Below, piece by piece: positions 17,241-17,874 of a stretch of DNA of 17,874 bases. The stretch's first letter is position 1, and each line of letters starts with the position of its first letter. This DNA comes from Saccoglossus kowalevskii. Its lineage: Eukaryota > Hemichordata > Enteropneusta > Harrimaniidae. The position numbers were made by a program, and so were the translations under genes. The notes below the pieces were generated by a model, which was given only the letters and a program-made list of their open reading frames with translations, was not told the origin of the DNA and ran no database searches. The stretch covers positions 326,755 to 344,628 of the forward strand of contig NW_003119432.1 in NCBI RefSeq assembly GCF_000003605.2, written 5' to 3'.

Positions 17241-17874
17241 GACTCCCGTGTGCGAAGCACAAAAGGGAGTCTTTGCAGTTACCCTGTCTGTCTGTCTGTC
17301 TGTATGTATGTATGTATGTACATGTATGTATGTATGTATGTATGTATGTATGTATGTCACTTTTTTTGTTCCTCCATTATCTCAAGAACCACTAATCAAA
17401 TTTTAGTGAAACTTGGTACATAGATGCTCTGGGATAATGCGCAGAGTTGATAAGTTTTGGGTAAAAATTTATGAATAATAATTACCTAATTTGCATGATA
17501 ATTAACTGATTTTAAGCTGTTCTATGACTTTTCCACTGATATTTGAAGAATCACTCATTGGATTTTGATGAAACTTGGCACATGGATGCTCTGAACTAAT
17601 GCACAGATTTGATTATTTTGGGGTAAAAATCTGTATATATTAATTATCTAATTTGCATAATGATTAATCAATTTTCGACTTTTCTCGAGTACTAATTATA
17701 ACATTTCAATAAAAACTTGGTACATAGATGTCATATGACACTGCACAGACCTGATAGTTTTTAGGGTAATATCAGTACATATTAATTACCTAATTTGCAT
17801 AATTAATTAATTGTCAGCTTTTGATATTTCGAGTAGTAATGATCACGTTTCAATGAAACTTGGTACATAGTTAC
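17241..17874. mobile_element. Dispersed repeat in WDR45B intron 7, entering from a terminal hairpin
   Basis: It opens with a nested hairpin: GACTCCC at 17241-17247 pairs with GGGAGTC at 17265-17271, enclosing GTGC-GAA-GCAC (17250-17260). After a microsatellite come diverged tandem units of about 140-160 bp. Their anchor GAAACTTGGTACATAG recurs at about 17408, 17570 (as GGCACATGG), 17712 and 17854, each followed by CTAATTTGCATnAT and TnATTAAnTnAT. No coding region is seen, and the element runs past the right edge. It is probably a non-autonomous dispersed element; the class is unknown. Confidence 0.65.
17284..17357. repeat. TGTC then TGTA tetranucleotide microsatellite
   Basis: A (TGTC)n run passes directly into (TGTA)n, with one CA-containing interruption near 17321. 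It is embedded in the repeat element of WDR45B intron 7. Confidence 0.95.

Noticed and set aside
17112-17423. 103-codon plus and 72-codon minus ORFs with MYVCMYV / HTYIHTY runs
   Set aside because: These are translations of the tetranucleotide microsatellite.

Overview
The window is AT-rich animal nuclear DNA with spliced genes, GT-AG introns, mini- and microsatellites, MITE-like inverted repeats and a decayed non-LTR retrotransposon. It probably comes from a marine invertebrate, because the protein-level matches are to conserved bilaterian genes while the introns are full of short dispersed repeats. I cannot name the phylum from the sequence alone. No bacterial operon, CRISPR array, tRNA or rRNA was seen.

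Two genes stand head to head about a 384-bp shared promoter region (11864-12247). To the left, on the minus strand, is a complete six-exon ECHS1 (mitochondrial short-chain enoyl-CoA hydratase, 299 residues; start codon 11863-11861, stop 5475-5473). To the right, on the plus strand, are the first seven coding exons (12248-17114) of WDR45B/WIPI3, a PROPPIN-family phosphoinositide-binding beta-propeller of autophagy; the gene runs off the right edge. WDR45B exon 5 lacks one base, which puts an in-frame stop at 15327-15329. Upstream and downstream exons are well conserved, so this is either a sequence error or a disabled allele.

Region by region: 186-748 is a decayed second copy of pieces of this same locus. 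It holds an ECHS1 last exon (361-402, minus) placed only about 250 bp from the 3' half of WDR45B exon 3 (656-704, plus); in the intact locus they lie over 8 kb apart. A 31-bp minisatellite of 22 units follows (849-1536), then featureless sequence, a diverged foldback element (2731-3122), a possible terminal coding exon of an unidentified plus-strand gene (about 3601-3836), a hairpin (4656-4742) and a TA-flanked MITE (4918-5115). The ECHS1 introns carry a five-unit tandem array of about 153-bp period with ATGGC/GCCAT hairpin cores (intron 3) and a LINE reverse-transcriptase relic whose catalytic YxDD motif has decayed to YAEM (intron 1). WDR45B intron 3 carries two tandem arrays, one with a 51-bp unit that is open on both strands. 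Intron 7 enters a dispersed repeat with a terminal hairpin and a TGTC/TGTA microsatellite.

The two genes act in different processes (mitochondrial fatty-acid and valine catabolism; autophagosome formation) and are linked here only by the shared promoter region. No unknown biological system was found. The most informative points are the internally deleted locus duplication with a still spliceable ECHS1 terminal exon, the WDR45B frameshift, and the array structures.
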